Shown here in pieces: positions 54,632 to 64,000 of a stretch of DNA of 64,000 nt. Source of the DNA: Prodigiosinella confusarubida (lineage in GTDB: Bacteria > Pseudomonadota > Gammaproteobacteria > Enterobacterales > Enterobacteriaceae); contig NZ_CP025085.1 of NCBI RefSeq assembly GCF_002847015.1, positions 1,736,001 to 1,800,000 of the forward strand, in the 5' to 3' direction. Under the pieces are notes generated by a model. The model worked only from the letters and a program-made list of their open reading frames with translations. It did no database searches and was not told the origin of the DNA. The first letter of the stretch is position 1, and each line of letters opens with the position of its first letter. Both the position numbers and the translations under genes were made by a program.

Positions 54632-56733
54632 TGGCAGTTTTACCGGCGTTACGTGAAGATTTACAGCTCTCTGTCGCCGCTCCGGCATTGGACGGTTCAC
54701 CTCAGTGGACGCTGGCGGATACGCTGGCCGGTCACTATTTCAAGTTGAACGCGACGGCGATCCGTCTACTACGCTATTGGTCATTGCAAGAGCCGGAGAG
54801 AGTGCTGGCGGCGGCCAACCAGGAACCCGGTATACCGGTTACTGATGCGGAATTGCAAAACTTGCTGCGATTCCTGCGCGCCCATGATCTGGTGTCTGCC
54901 GGTGATAACGAGCAGCGGGCCAGTTACGCCCTTAAAGCGGCGATGCGGCGTCAGAGCCTGCTAAAACAGGTATTACATCAATATTTGTTTTTCCGTGTTC
55001 CCTTATGGCGTCCAGAACCCTTTCTTAACCGCACATGGCCCTGGTTACAACGGAATGGTTATATCTGGCTGCGCTTTGTTTTACCGCTGATATTGCTGAG
55101 CGGGTTATTCCTGGTGGGTCGGGATTGGGCGCGTTATCGCAGCTCGTTTCCTCACTTGTTTAGTATATCGGGGATGATGGCGTTCGGCGGGGCATTGGTT
55201 TTTGCCAAATTCATTCATGAACTGGGTCACGCCTATATGGCGAAAAAAGCGGGTTGTCGGGTACAAAGTATGGGGGCGGCATTTATTGTCATGTTTCCGA
55301 TGTTTTATACCGATGTCAGCGATGCCTGGCGTTTGAGCGACAATCGTTCACGTTTATTGATTGGCGCAGGCGGTATCCTGGCGGAACTGATGCTGGCTTC
55401 TGTCGCGTTGCTGGCTTGGTCTTTTCTTCCGGAAGGGCCGCTGCACACGGCGGCGTTTCTGCTTTCCAGCGCAACCTGGATTACTACGTTGATCGTGAAT
55501 CTCAATCCTCTGATGCGTTTTGACGGCTATTTCATACTCAGCGATTTTTGGCAGGTTGATAACTTGCAGGGGCGCGCTTATGCGCTTTGTCGTTGGCATT
55601 TGCGGGAAATCCTGTTTGGGTATGGTGACGCTCCACCGGAACGTTGGTCACCCCGAATGAATTTTCGTCTGTTGTTGTGGGGATATGCCTCCTGGGTTTG
55701 GCGTTTCTTTTTGTTTTTCGGTATTGCGTTGACGGTATATCACTACTTTTTCAAGGTGTTAGGTATCTGCCTGATGTTGGTGGAGATGGGATGGTTCATC
55801 GGTTTGCCGGTGATGAGAGAAATGATGCAGTGGTGGCAACAGCGCCATCGCAGTAATCCGCGTCGGGCAGTGGGGGCTGGTTTAGGTGCGGTGTTGCTAC
55901 TACTTGTCCTGTTTGTCCCCTGGCGCAGCAGTGTGGAAATACCCGCAATACTGGAATCGGCACGCGTCAGTACATTGTATGCGCCTGCGCCGGCACAGAT
56001 AATCCGTCTGCATGTCGTCAATGGTGAGATAGTGAAAGCGGGGCAGGTGCTGGCAGAGCTAGCATCACCTGATCTGAATTCCCGGTTGACCATCGTACGC
56101 CAGCGTATTGCTATTTTACAGTTACAGATGCGCCGTCAGGCGGCACGACGCGATACAGTGGGTGAAACATGGATACTGGAGCAAGAACTGGCGGAATCGC
56201 TGGCGCAATATCGTGGGCTGGCTGCGCAGTTGGCCCGCTTGCAAATCCGCGCCCCACAATCCGGGCAGGTGAGAGATATTGCAACCGATCTGACCCCCGG
56301 CCGTTGGGTTCCTTCTGAATTACCTTTACTGCGAGTCATGGATCCGAAGGCAAGTCGGGTACGAGGCTATCTGCGCGAAGATAACCTGCATCGTATTGTG
56401 AATGGTGAAACCGGACAATTCATTGCGGACGATCCTGCCTGGCCAGCAGTATCGGTGCAACTGACGTCGATTGATCCGACTGGCGTCCCTTTTTTGCAAC
56501 TGGAGCCACTGACCTCTGATCATGGCGGTCCGATAGCCGTACGCCGGGACTATCAGAAAAAACCCATACCGATACAGGCCTGGTATGGCGTGGATATTAA
56601 TGTTACATCCCCAATGGTTTTGCCCGCTCAGCCGTTACGGGGAGTGGTGGTGCTCAGTGGCAAATCGGAGTCGCTGTTTTCCGGTATCTGGCGACGACTG
56701 GCGGCATTAGGTGTGAGAGAAAGCGGGTTTTAA
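54628..56733 (+). CDS. PqqD-like / M50 site-2-protease / HlyD fusion membrane protein
   Basis: A 701-residue protein in three parts. Residues ~5-110 (LREDLQLSVAAPALDGSPQW, HYFKLNATAIRLLRYW) resemble a PqqD-like peptide-binding domain. Residues ~150-430 hold several membrane helices with the zinc-protease motif FIHELGHAYM (HExxH at ~197-201) and NLNPLMRFDGYF (third ligand Asp at ~297), as in M50 site-2 proteases. Residues ~440-690 form a HlyD-type lipoyl/hairpin adaptor (VSTLYAPAPAQIIRLHVVNG; coiled coil ~490-545; IRAPQSGQV). It is the only polytopic inner-membrane protein of the locus and probably its core. The last gene of the coupled set. Confidence 0.85.
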   Translation: MMAVLPALREDLQLSVAAPALDGSPQWTLADTLAGHYFKLNATAIRLLRYWSLQEPERVLAAANQEPGIPVTDAELQNLLRFLRAHDLVSAGDNEQRASYALKAAMRRQSLLKQVLHQYLFFRVPLWRPEPFLNRTWPWLQRNGYIWLRFVLPLILLSGLFLVGRDWARYRSSFPHLFSISGMMAFGGALVFAKFIHELGHAYMAKKAGCRVQSMGAAFIVMFPMFYTDVSDAWRLSDNRSRLLIGAGGILAELMLASVALLAWSFLPEGPLHTAAFLLSSATWITTLIVNLNPLMRFDGYFILSDFWQVDNLQGRAYALCRWHLREILFGYGDAPPERWSPRMNFRLLLWGYASWVWRFFLFFGIALTVYHYFFKVLGICLMLVEMGWFIGLPVMREMMQWWQQRHRSNPRRAVGAGLGAVLLLLVLFVPWRSSVEIPAILESARVSTLYAPAPAQIIRLHVVNGEIVKAGQVLAELASPDLNSRLTIVRQRIAILQLQMRRQAARRDTVGETWILEQELAESLAQYRGLAAQLARLQIRAPQSGQVRDIATDLTPGRWVPSELPLLRVMDPKASRVRGYLREDNLHRIVNGETGQFIADDPAWPAVSVQLTSIDPTGVPFLQLEPLTSDHGGPIAVRRDYQKKPIPIQAWYGVDINVTSPMVLPAQPLRGVVVLSGKSESLFSGIWRRLAALGVRESGF

Positions 56734-57238
56734 ACGACAACTCATGACACGGCGATGATGTGTCATATCACTCTATTGGGCACAAACTGGTGAGATCCCT
56801 GAATGTGGAAATCGTGATGGATTTTAGTTGAGAATATAGTTGGTCTGACGATCAGCATGTTTACTGACAGTCGAAAATAATATTCAGTCTTATGTGTTAT
56901 TGCCATTCTGTAATAGAGGATGTTTTTTTACTGAAAAATACATTCCTCCTCTATTTTCTCCCTATTTTTTTCACCATGTAGTTAGGTATTGATTCATTTT
57001 ACATCACACCAATTAACATTACTCTCAGATGACAGTTCTATACACTCAAGCTGTTAGTATTTTTCCAATCCTTGTTGATGTTATGTGTATACCCTGTCAG
57101 AGAGAGTAGTTTTTTCCCGCCTTGTGCGGGATTTTTTTTGCCAGAATAACCGGTCTGTAATGTGAAAAAACTAATATTACCTTAAGCTTGTAAGGATAAA
57201 CTTGTTGCATCCTTATTATCCTATAGAGAAGGAATTCC
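56734..57238. other. intergenic region after the export locus
   Basis: About 500 AT-rich bases with a clear intrinsic terminator at 57115-57139. No recognisable coding frame. The promoter of the cytochrome b561 gene should lie in the last 100 bases. Confidence 0.45.
57115..57139 (+). terminator. intrinsic terminator
   Basis: CCCGC-CTTGT-GCGGG is a perfect five-base stem followed by ATTTTTTTT. It lies 380 bases after the M50 gene. It may end that operon's long 3' tail or a short unrecognised transcript. Confidence 0.8.
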
Positions 57239-57772
57239 ATGAAAGAGAAATACCATTCTTCACAAATCGCATTACACTGGCTAGTTTTGTTGTTGGTGAT
57301 TGCGACCTATGCATCGATGGAGTTACGAGACTTTGCTCCCCGGGGCGGTAGTGCGCGTGCATTGATGAGTTCCATACATTACAGCTGTGGTGTATCGGTT
57401 TGGGTTTTGATGATCGGGAGAATGTTACTGCGTTTTATTCATCCTACGCCCGAAATTACACCGAAGCCGGAACGTATTATCTCCATCGCTTCTCATGCAG
57501 TACACGGTCTTTTATATCTGATATTCCTTGCTCTACCCGTCTTTGGTATTATGACGATGTATTTCCGTGGCATCGACTGGACAATCTTTGGTGTCTCAAT
57601 GCCAATCGCCGCAGTACCTAACTATGATTTGAAAGAAACGATGGAAGGCATTCATGAAGTGATTGCCAATGCGGGCTATTTTGTGATTGGCCTCCATGCG
57701 GCAGCTTCACTGTATCATCACTATATAGTCCGTGATAATACGTTGCTGCGCATGATGCCTGGTAAAAAATAG
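57239..57772 (+). CDS. cytochrome b561 family protein
   Basis: A 177-residue inner-membrane dihaem cytochrome of the CybB type, which can move electrons between quinol and acceptors such as superoxide. Four helices are predicted, and candidate haem-ligand histidines appear in IALHWLVLLL, SSIHYSCGVS, HAVHGLLYLI and IGLHAAASLYHH. The length is typical. GAGAAGG precedes the ATG, and a strong terminator follows. Confidence 0.9.
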   Translation: MKEKYHSSQIALHWLVLLLVIATYASMELRDFAPRGGSARALMSSIHYSCGVSVWVLMIGRMLLRFIHPTPEITPKPERIISIASHAVHGLLYLIFLALPVFGIMTMYFRGIDWTIFGVSMPIAAVPNYDLKETMEGIHEVIANAGYFVIGLHAAASLYHHYIVRDNTLLRMMPGKK

Positions 57773-57801
57773 TCCACTGATTCCAAATTATGATGGTTTA
57801 A

Positions 57802-57836
57802 ACAGCTACCGGATCAAATCTCCGGTAGCTGTTTTA
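57802..57836. terminator. bidirectional intrinsic terminator
   Basis: ACAGCTACCGGA / TCCGGTAGCTGT is a 12-base perfect stem with an 8-base loop, followed by TTTTATT on the plus strand. It lies between convergent genes and touches the last codon of the SRPBCC gene. Confidence 0.85.
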
Positions 57837-58346
57837 TTGATGATCGGTGTCTGGGGAGGGAAGTATTTCTCCCGTTTCCGCCAGAGTTTTAAACCGTTGC
57901 AACGTATTGCTCAGCATCTCTTTGGGCAGGAGTTGAAACACCTGGCTGATTTTCCTGCCTAAAAAACCTCCCGGTGGATCAAATCGGATCATTAATGTTA
58001 CCGCTGTTCCATTCACTTGCGGCGCGGGACCGAATGACAACCGCCCTTCATTGGGTATGCGAGCGCCTTGCAGTGAGCGCCAGTAGATAAATTCTCCCGG
58101 TTGTTCGTCAACGATGCGCGCCTGCCACTCAATGTATTGCCCGAATGGCGCTTTCATTCGCCAGCGAGAGTCTGTTGCATTCAGAATATCGATTTGAGCA
58201 ACATGACTCATTAATATCGGTAGTGTTTCCGGCTTCCTCCACAGGTCGAACAGGATGTCTGCCGGGCGTTCGATGACAATTGAGCTGCTGATGTGATCAG
58301 TATCGTGCTCGATTGTTCTCATGTGGCGTAAGAATAGTGATGGCAC
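57834..58346 (-). CDS. SRPBCC (START/polyketide-cyclase-like) protein
   Basis: A 170-residue protein of the SRPBCC fold: SSSIVIERPADILFDLWRKP, the central WRMKAPFGQYIEWQARIVDE, EFIYWRSLQG, and ALTEGEIL-like C-terminal helices (LSNTLQRFKTLAETGEI). The family binds hydrophobic ligands in a deep pocket; the ligand is unknown. I keep the GTG start because AGGGAG lies eight bases before it. It is often annotated as a cyclase/dehydrase, though no catalytic residues are evident. Confidence 0.8.
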   Translation of the reverse strand: MPSLFLRHMRTIEHDTDHISSSIVIERPADILFDLWRKPETLPILMSHVAQIDILNATDSRWRMKAPFGQYIEWQARIVDEQPGEFIYWRSLQGARIPNEGRLSFGPAPQVNGTAVTLMIRFDPPGGFLGRKISQVFQLLPKEMLSNTLQRFKTLAETGEILPSPDTDHQ

Positions 58347-59657
58347 GTAAGATTCTCCCTTAACGAATGCTCAGTCCGACGATGAGCATTATCTAGCTGA
58401 ATAGCATAGTAACAATGAAGTATGTCAATACATTGCCTGCCCCACTCATCATTATCCAGTATCATAGTAAGGGTTGTAAGCATTTTGTGTACCCGACACA
58501 TAATGGTTCAGCGAATTAGCTTGGTACGTCATATCATGGAGTATGGAATAACTTCGGAAAGTGTCGATGTAAATCAATTAGATGCTACGCTCATCATCGT
58601 TCAGGTTGCAGGTACGTTGTCTCTTGCAATACCCGATTAGCTCATTAACCTTAGACTCCGGTGTTATTGAGTAAAAATGCGGTTTTTCTGAAGATAGACT
58701 CATTTTCTCATAGCATAGAGAGGTTTTTTATAAGTATTTCTCCGTGTAATTTATTATTACCCGAGTGATTGTTTTTAATGATATTACTTCTGGTTTAAAA
58801 GGTACGATAAATATTGTTATTTTTGTCTCTTTTATATCTGTTTTTGTTTATTACTAAGGCTATCTTAAGGTTGGTAGCGTATATTTTTTTACAGGCAGAA
58901 GATAAATGCCTCGCCAGTAACACCAGGGAATTATTTCCTATAATAAGAAACATGGCCCACCAATAGGAGGGCTTTTTTATTGCTCTTCTTTAGTGGATTT
59001 ATTATGGCGGTGATAATCACATTGGTCATTATTTCTATTAATTTTGATATTACTAATGAAAAGTGAGTTTTTTATCAAGCAGCGGAACATTACCTGCCAA
59101 TACCAACTGATTGCCGTTTCGATAAAACAAGAGATCGGTCGGGTTTCGTGATATGTTTTGAAATCTATGGGGTGTACATAGATGTATGTTTTTGATGAGT
59201 AACTAACAGTGTTACTATTGTGAAATATTTCTCGCTGAAGTTAATATGGTTTTAAATAAGTCCAAAAAATAAAGTATAAAAACAGCAAAAGATAGTCAGT
59301 ATCGCACCACCAGTGAGTTTTATATAATAAACTCTAACTTGTCTACCGGGGGAGGGGGAACACTTTTCATTCAACCAATAATATTATTTATTCATGCTAT
59401 TGAAATAACTACCATAAACAATTTATTAATGTAATTCAGTATGATAACAGAAATTTGTTGCCCATGATCTGACCCCATCCCTGATTTTCACTTCATATAT
59501 ATTATGTATACATGACGTATATTTTTCTTTTTCCCGTACACTAAACACAGCCTTTCACCCTAGTTTGCAAAGCTCATCGCATACCTTGCAGCAAGGCGTC
59601 TTTTCAGATGAAAAGTGCTACCCTGACTGGCGGGCTGTTAATTACTATGGTGTGGTT
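58347..59657. other. 1.3-kb AT-rich non-coding region upstream of pncC
   Basis: No long frame with family resemblance is present on either strand. The region contains a cluster of hairpins ending in a terminator (58893-58978) and a G-rich tract CCGGGGGAGGGGG near 59346. The rest is low-complexity AT-rich sequence. The promoter of pncC must lie in the last part. Confidence 0.45.
58893..58978 (+). ncRNA. candidate small RNA 3' part with intrinsic terminator
   Basis: Three stems in a row: AGGCA-GAAGATAAA-TGCCT (58893-58911), GGAA-TTAT-TTCC (58928-58939) and the terminator GCCCACC-AATA-GGAGGGC followed by T6 (58955-58978). No gene lies within 600 bases upstream on this strand that this terminator could serve, so it may end a small RNA. 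I cannot locate its 5' end or match it to a known RNA. Confidence 0.35.
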
Positions 59658-60152
59658 ATGACAGAGAAAGAGGTGCTGCAGTTAAGTCGGCTGGTTGGGA
59701 TCCGACTTAAGGATAATGGGGCTAAGGTGACTTGCGTCGAATCCTGTACGGGTGGATGGCTAGCCAAAGCTATCACCGATGTTGCAGGGAGTTCTGCCTG
59801 GTTCGATTACGGTTTCGTCACCTACAGCAATCAGGCTAAGCACGAGATGGTGGGTGTAAATGAAGAAACATTAGCGCGGTTTGGTGCAGTCAGCCAGGAA
59901 GTCGTACAGGAAATGGCCATTGGCGCTTTGCTTAGATCCAATGCCCACTATGCCGTTTCCATTAGTGGTATTGCTGGGCCCGACGGGGGAACGGAAGAAA
60001 AGCCAGTAGGAACAGTCTGGTTTGGATTTACCGATAATCAGGGGAAAACCCTTGCCCGAAAAGTTCTGTTTGAGGGCGACAGAGGTGACGTTCGACTTCA
60101 ATCTGTCTATTACGCCTTGCAAATCTTGCTGGAAGAGTTTCTGCAAAAATAA
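59658..60152 (+). CDS. pncC: nicotinamide-nucleotide amidase
   Basis: A 164-residue enzyme closely matching E. coli PncC (CinA C-terminal family), which converts NMN to nicotinate mononucleotide in pyridine nucleotide recycling. VESCTGGWLAKAITDVAGSS holds the active-site Ser and ISGIAGPDGGTEEKPVGTVW is nearly invariant. The ATG at 59658 gives the usual length; an earlier in-frame ATG adds 31 unrelated residues. It stands just before recA, as in other enterobacteria. Confidence 0.93.
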   Translation: MTEKEVLQLSRLVGIRLKDNGAKVTCVESCTGGWLAKAITDVAGSSAWFDYGFVTYSNQAKHEMVGVNEETLARFGAVSQEVVQEMAIGALLRSNAHYAVSISGIAGPDGGTEEKPVGTVWFGFTDNQGKTLARKVLFEGDRGDVRLQSVYYALQILLEEFLQK

Positions 60153-60154
60153 CC

Positions 60155-60182
60155 TTGATGCTGTATGGGTATACAGTATAAT
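60155..60182 (+). promoter_or_regulatory. recA promoter with LexA (SOS) box
   Basis: TTGATG and TATAAT are spaced by 16 bases and enclose CTGTATGGGTATACAG (60161-60176), a full CTG-N10-CAG LexA box. It lies 76 bases before the recA ATG, matching the known SOS control of recA. Confidence 0.92.
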
Positions 60183-60257
60183 ATCAACCATCAGTTCGGT
60201 GAATCATGATTAAGCAACAGTGTAAAAGCAGCCTTACGCTGCATGACAGGAGTAGAA

Positions 60258-61334
60258 ATGGCTATTGATGAGAACAAACAAAAGGCATTGGCTGCGGCAA
60301 TGAGCCAAATCGAGAAACAATTCGGTAAAGGTTCTATCATGCGATTGGGTGAAGATCGCTCAATGGATGTTGAAACCATCTCTACGGGCTCTCTGTCTCT
60401 GGATATCGCACTGGGTGCCGGTGGTTTGCCGATGGGTCGTATCGTGGAAATCTATGGACCAGAGTCTTCCGGTAAAACCACGTTGACACTTCAGGTTATT
60501 GCCTCTGCTCAACGTGAAGGTAAAACCTGTGCATTTATCGATGCTGAGCATGCACTGGATCCGATCTATGCGAAAAAATTGGGTGTGGACATTGATAACC
60601 TACTATGTTCTCAGCCTGATACCGGGGAGCAAGCGCTGGAAATCTGTGATGCCTTGACCCGCTCTGGTGCCGTTGACGTTATCATCGTTGACTCCGTTGC
60701 TGCATTGACGCCAAAAGCTGAAATTGAAGGTGAAATCGGTGATTCCCATATGGGGTTGGCCGCCAGAATGATGAGCCAGGCAATGCGTAAGTTGGCTGGT
60801 AACCTTAAACAAGCCAATACGTTACTGATTTTCATCAACCAGATCCGTATGAAAATTGGTGTGATGTTTGGTAACCCAGAAACCACTACCGGGGGGAATG
60901 CCCTCAAATTCTACGCTTCCGTGCGCCTTGACATTCGCCGTATCGGTTCCATCAAGGACGGTGAAGAGGTTGTCGGTAGTGAAACTCGAGTAAAAGTGGT
61001 TAAAAACAAGGTGGCAGCACCGTTTAAACAAGCTGAATTCCAGATTCTCTACGGAGAAGGAATTAACATTTACGGTGAACTTGTCGATCTGGGTGTGAAG
61101 CATAAACTGATTGAGAAAGCGGGTGCCTGGTATAGTTACAATGGCGATAAGATCGGTCAGGGTAAAGCAAATGCCGGCAATTTCCTGAAGGAAAACCCGG
61201 CCATCGCATCTGAGCTGGATAAAAAACTGCGTGATATGTTGTTACATAAAAGTAGTGACTTAACGTCATCTGAATCCGCTGGTGATGTTGAACTTGACAA
61301 AGTGATCGCTGGCGAAACTAGTGAAGATTTTTAA
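60258..61334 (+). CDS. recA: recombinase A
   Basis: A 358-residue RecA: strand exchange, LexA co-protease. [20 protein letters not shown] is the classic start, with AGGAG upstream; a frame 15 bases longer is not needed. Walker A is GPESSGKTT (~residues 66-74), loop L1 is [14 protein letters not shown], loop L2 is [19 protein letters not shown], and the acidic C-terminal tail is GETSEDF. Strongly conserved with E. coli RecA. recX follows 48 bases downstream. Confidence 0.98.
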   Translation: MAIDENKQKALAAAMSQIEKQFGKGSIMRLGEDRSMDVETISTGSLSLDIALGAGGLPMGRIVEIYGPESSGKTTLTLQVIASAQREGKTCAFIDAEHALDPIYAKKLGVDIDNLLCSQPDTGEQALEICDALTRSGAVDVIIVDSVAALTPKAEIEGEIGDSHMGLAARMMSQAMRKLAGNLKQANTLLIFINQIRMKIGVMFGNPETTTGGNALKFYASVRLDIRRIGSIKDGEEVVGSETRVKVVKNKVAAPFKQAEFQILYGEGINIYGELVDLGVKHKLIEKAGAWYSYNGDKIGQGKANAGNFLKENPAIASELDKKLRDMLLHKSSDLTSSESAGDVELDKVIAGETSEDF

Positions 61335-61382
61335 TGTTGACGATGTCAGTAACGCGCTATCGAACAGTACTAGGATGACGGG

Positions 61383-61856
61383 ATGTGCAGGCTATTACGT
61401 TATGCGATGAATGTGCTCTCGGTGCGTGACCATAGCGAAGCAGAAATACGCCGCAAACTAGTGGCGTATTTCTGTTCAGTAACTATTGAAGAAAGTCAGT
61501 CTTCCAGTAAAGAGCAGGAGATAGAGCAGGTTATCACCTATTGCAAGGAGCATGATTGGTTAGATGATACCCGTTTCGCTCGACGTTATATTGCCAGTCG
61601 CAGTCGTAAAGGTTATGGCTCACAACGTATCCGCAGTGAACTCAGTCAAAAAGGCATTGATAGATATACACAAGCTTTGGTATTTCAGGATTGTGATATC
61701 AATTGGTGTCAATTAGCTCAGGATATCGCCAGACGCAAATTTGGATCTCTCTTGTCAACGGAATGGAAAGAAAAAGCTAAAATCCAGCGTTATTTGCTCT
61801 ATCGGGGCTTCTTGCATGAAGAAATTCAATCTATTTACATGAATTTTTCCGATTGA
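61383..61856 (+). CDS. recX: RecA regulator RecX
   Basis: A 157-residue RecX, which caps and depolymerises RecA filaments. It consists of repeated three-helix units: LLRYAMNVLSVRDHSEAEIR, VITYCKEHDWLDDTRFARRY and YGSQRIRSELSQKGIDR. The length agrees with enterobacterial RecX. It is transcribed with recA; AGGATG precedes the ATG. Confidence 0.93.
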   Translation: MCRLLRYAMNVLSVRDHSEAEIRRKLVAYFCSVTIEESQSSSKEQEIEQVITYCKEHDWLDDTRFARRYIASRSRKGYGSQRIRSELSQKGIDRYTQALVFQDCDINWCQLAQDIARRKFGSLLSTEWKEKAKIQRYLLYRGFLHEEIQSIYMNFSD

Positions 61857-61995
61857 ACGCACACGGTATTTTACTTCCCTCTTAAGAAAATTTATCTTAT
61901 TCCCACTTTTCCTGTTCGTGTTTGGCATTGTTGCGTCGTTATGTCGCATTCATTTTGCCCACGACTGTTTTTTTTAGCTTGATTTCAGGATAATT

Positions 61996-64000
61996 ATGAG
62001 CAAGAACACCGCTGAGATCCGTCAGGCGTTTCTCGACTTTTTTCATAGCAAAGGACACCAGGTTGTTTCCAGTAGCTCTCTGGTGCCGAGTAACGATCCG
62101 ACATTGTTATTCACCAATGCGGGGATGAACCAGTTCAAGGACGTATTCTTGGGACTGGATAAGCGTAGCTATTCACGTGCCACTACCTCTCAGCGTTGTG
62201 TTCGTGCCGGTGGAAAGCACAACGATCTTGAAAATGTAGGTTATACCGCCCGTCATCATACTTTCTTTGAAATGCTGGGTAATTTTAGCTTCGGTGATTA
62301 TTTTAAGCACGATGCTATCAGTTATGCCTGGGAACTACTGACCAGTGAGCAGTGGTTCAATTTGCCTAAAGAAAAACTGTGGGTAACGGTATACGCAACT
62401 GACGATGAGGCCTATGACATATGGGCCAATGAAGTGGGCATTCCCAGTGAACGTATTATCCGTATCGGTGATAATAAAGGGGCTCCGTATGCCTCAGATA
62501 ATTTCTGGCAAATGGGAGATACGGGGCCTTGTGGTCCCTGCACTGAAATTTTTTATGATCATGGTGACCATATTTGGGGTGGGCCTCCGGGAAGTCCGGA
62601 AGAGGATGGTGATCGCTATATTGAAATCTGGAACCTGGTTTTCATGCAGTTCAACCGCCAGGCTGACGGCACGTTATTACCGTTGCCAAAACCGTCAGTT
62701 GATACAGGTATGGGATTAGAACGTATTTCCGCTGTGTTACAGCATGTTAACTCCAACTACGACATTGACCTGTTCAAAACGCTGATCGATGCCGTTGCGA
62801 AGGTCATTGGCACTCAAGATTTGACTAACAAATCATTGCGCGTAATTGCTGATCATATCCGTTCCTGCGCATTTCTGATCGCAGATGGCGTGATGCCGTC
62901 TAATGAAAATCGTGGCTATGTATTGCGTCGCATCATCCGGCGCGCTGTCCGTCATGGTAACATGCTGGGTGCTGAAGAAACGTTCTTCTATAAATTGGTA
63001 GCGCCGCTGATTGATGTTATGGGGCCAGCGGCGGAAGCGCTGAAGTGTCAGCAAAACGTGGTTGAGCAGGCGTTGAAAAGTGAAGAAGAACAGTTTGCTC
63101 GCACACTGGAACGCGGTTTGTCACTGTTGGATGAGGAAATTAAAAACCTGCGAAGTGATACGTTGGACGGGGAGACTGCATTCCGCTTGTACGATACCTA
63201 CGGATTTCCGCTGGATCTGACAGCCGATGTATGCCGTGAGCGTAATCTGAAGGTAGATGAGGCCGGTTTTGAACGAGCTATGGAAGCCCAGCGTCAGCGT
63301 GCTCGTGAGGCAAGTGGTTTTGACGTCGATTATAACACCCTGGTTCGTGTGGATACGGTTACACCGTTCTGTGGTTATCAACATACCGAGCTGCAATCCA
63401 ACATTATTGCGTTGTACCGTGAAGGTGAATCCGTCGACGTGATTCATGCTGGTGATGACGCCGTCGTCATCTTGAATGAAACGCCTTTCTATGGTGAGTC
63501 GGGTGGGCAAGTGGGCGATCAGGGAGAGCTACAAACCAAAACAGCCCGTTTCATGGTGCAGGATACCCAGAAATATGGTCAGGCGATTGGTCATATTGGT
63601 AAGTTGACTATGGGTTCGCTACAGGTAAGTGATAGTGTTGATGCGCTGGTAGACAGTGCTCGTCGTAGTCGCATTCGTCTGAACCATTCGGCAACACATT
63701 TACTGCATGCCGCGTTGCGTCAAGTCCTGGGGGATCATGTTGCGCAGAAAGGATCCTTGGTGAATGACAGCTACCTGCGCTTTGATTTCTCTCATCAGGA
63801 AGCGATGAAACCTGAACAAGTGCGTCAGGTCGAGGATATCGTTAATGCTCAGATTCGCCGTAATCTCCCGGTTGAAACTGAAGTGATGGCATTGTCGGCG
63901 GCGAGAGAAAAAGGGGCAATGGCGCTCTTTGGCGAAAAATATGAAGATCATGTTCGCGTTTTAACCATGGGTGATTTTTCTATTGAGCTCTGTGGTGGTA
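61996..64000 (+). CDS. alaS: alanyl-tRNA synthetase, 3' end outside window
   Basis: The first 668 codons of an enzyme of about 875 residues that charges tRNA-Ala. The start is [20 protein letters not shown]. Class II motifs follow ([37 protein letters not shown]), then the tRNA-binding domain and the beginning of the editing domain ([20 protein letters not shown], with the HxxxH zinc motif; the later CxxxH part begins at ELCGG at the edge). It lies 139 bases after recX, the usual gammaproteobacterial order. Confidence 0.97.
   Translation, partial: MSKNTAEIRQAFLDFFHSKGHQVVSSSSLVPSNDPTLLFTNAGMNQFKDVFLGLDKRSYSRATTSQRCVRAGGKHNDLENVGYTARHHTFFEMLGNFSFGDYFKHDAISYAWELLTSEQWFNLPKEKLWVTVYATDDEAYDIWANEVGIPSERIIRIGDNKGAPYASDNFWQMGDTGPCGPCTEIFYDHGDHIWGGPPGSPEEDGDRYIEIWNLVFMQFNRQADGTLLPLPKPSVDTGMGLERISAVLQHVNSNYDIDLFKTLIDAVAKVIGTQDLTNKSLRVIADHIRSCAFLIADGVMPSNENRGYVLRRIIRRAVRHGNMLGAEETFFYKLVAPLIDVMGPAAEALKCQQNVVEQALKSEEEQFARTLERGLSLLDEEIKNLRSDTLDGETAFRLYDTYGFPLDLTADVCRERNLKVDEAGFERAMEAQRQRAREASGFDVDYNTLVRVDTVTPFCGYQHTELQSNIIALYREGESVDVIHAGDDAVVILNETPFYGESGGQVGDQGELQTKTARFMVQDTQKYGQAIGHIGKLTMGSLQVSDSVDALVDSARRSRIRLNHSATHLLHAALRQVLGDHVAQKGSLVNDSYLRFDFSHQEAMKPEQVRQVEDIVNAQIRRNLPVETEVMALSAAREKGAMALFGEKYEDHVRVLTMGDFSIELCGG

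Overview
The window looks like a chromosomal segment of a soft-rot plant-associated enterobacterium (Pectobacteriaceae; Dickeya, Musicola or Pectobacterium type). The basis is the pncC-recA-recX-alaS block at the right end, whose proteins closely resemble the enterobacterial ones, plus a GH3 xylosidase/GPH symporter pair, budC, and an intergenic repeat that I associate from memory with this group. This is judged by eye; no database search was possible.

Layout. 1-2.3 kb: an EamA exporter running off the left edge, a DUF1203 gene, a decayed IS5/IS903 transposase, a VOC protein and the 5' stump of an inositol-monophosphatase/histidinol-phosphatase gene. 2.4-9 kb: a DeoR regulator, a GH3 beta-xylosidase/glucosidase with its GPH sugar:cation symporter, and an NRAMP-fold transporter without the usual metal-binding residues. 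9-18.6 kb: a seven-gene operon with a Dpp/Gsi-type ABC importer, two M20 hydrolases and a creatinase-like M24 protein, divergent from a GntR/UTRA regulator. 19.5-32.8 kb: an imidazole/histidine catabolic region. It holds a Tau/Ssu-type ABC importer, a HisD-like dehydrogenase, an APH-like kinase, a gutted zinc alcohol dehydrogenase and an SDR on the plus strand, then an FMN hydroxyacid dehydrogenase, a HisC-like aminotransferase, hutU and hutH on the minus strand, and hutC. Near-identical TTGTATATACAA-type operators lie before hutH, before hutC and, about 12 kb away, before the ABC/HisD operon, which suggests one HutC regulon. hutI and hutG are not in the window.

33-38.1 kb is an AT-richer accessory block: a 100-residue peptide ending in a Cys-Gly-Cys motif next to a radical SAM protein (candidate RiPP), then a C69 dipeptidase paired with a PsiD-like phosphatidylserine-decarboxylase-family enzyme. 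38.7-42.2 kb: DUF4336, a deleted LysE/RhtB exporter remnant, a B3/B4-domain protein, an AraC regulator and an acetoin/diacetyl reductase.

42.4-56.8 kb is the most striking system: a secreted tail-collar-domain protein, a 2389-residue DUF4347 surface protein with an N-terminal LEPR motif and eight tandem 102-residue Ig-like repeats, then a TolC-type lipoprotein, a periplasmic HlyD-type adaptor, a GAF-like/HlyD fusion and a PqqD-like/M50 metalloprotease/HlyD fusion. The last three are joined by start-stop overlaps. There is no ABC ATPase or RND pump, so this resembles a type I secretion-like assembly built around an M50 membrane protein. 57-64 kb: cytochrome b561, an SRPBCC protein, a non-coding stretch with a possible small RNA, then pncC, an SOS-boxed recA, recX and the first two thirds of alaS.
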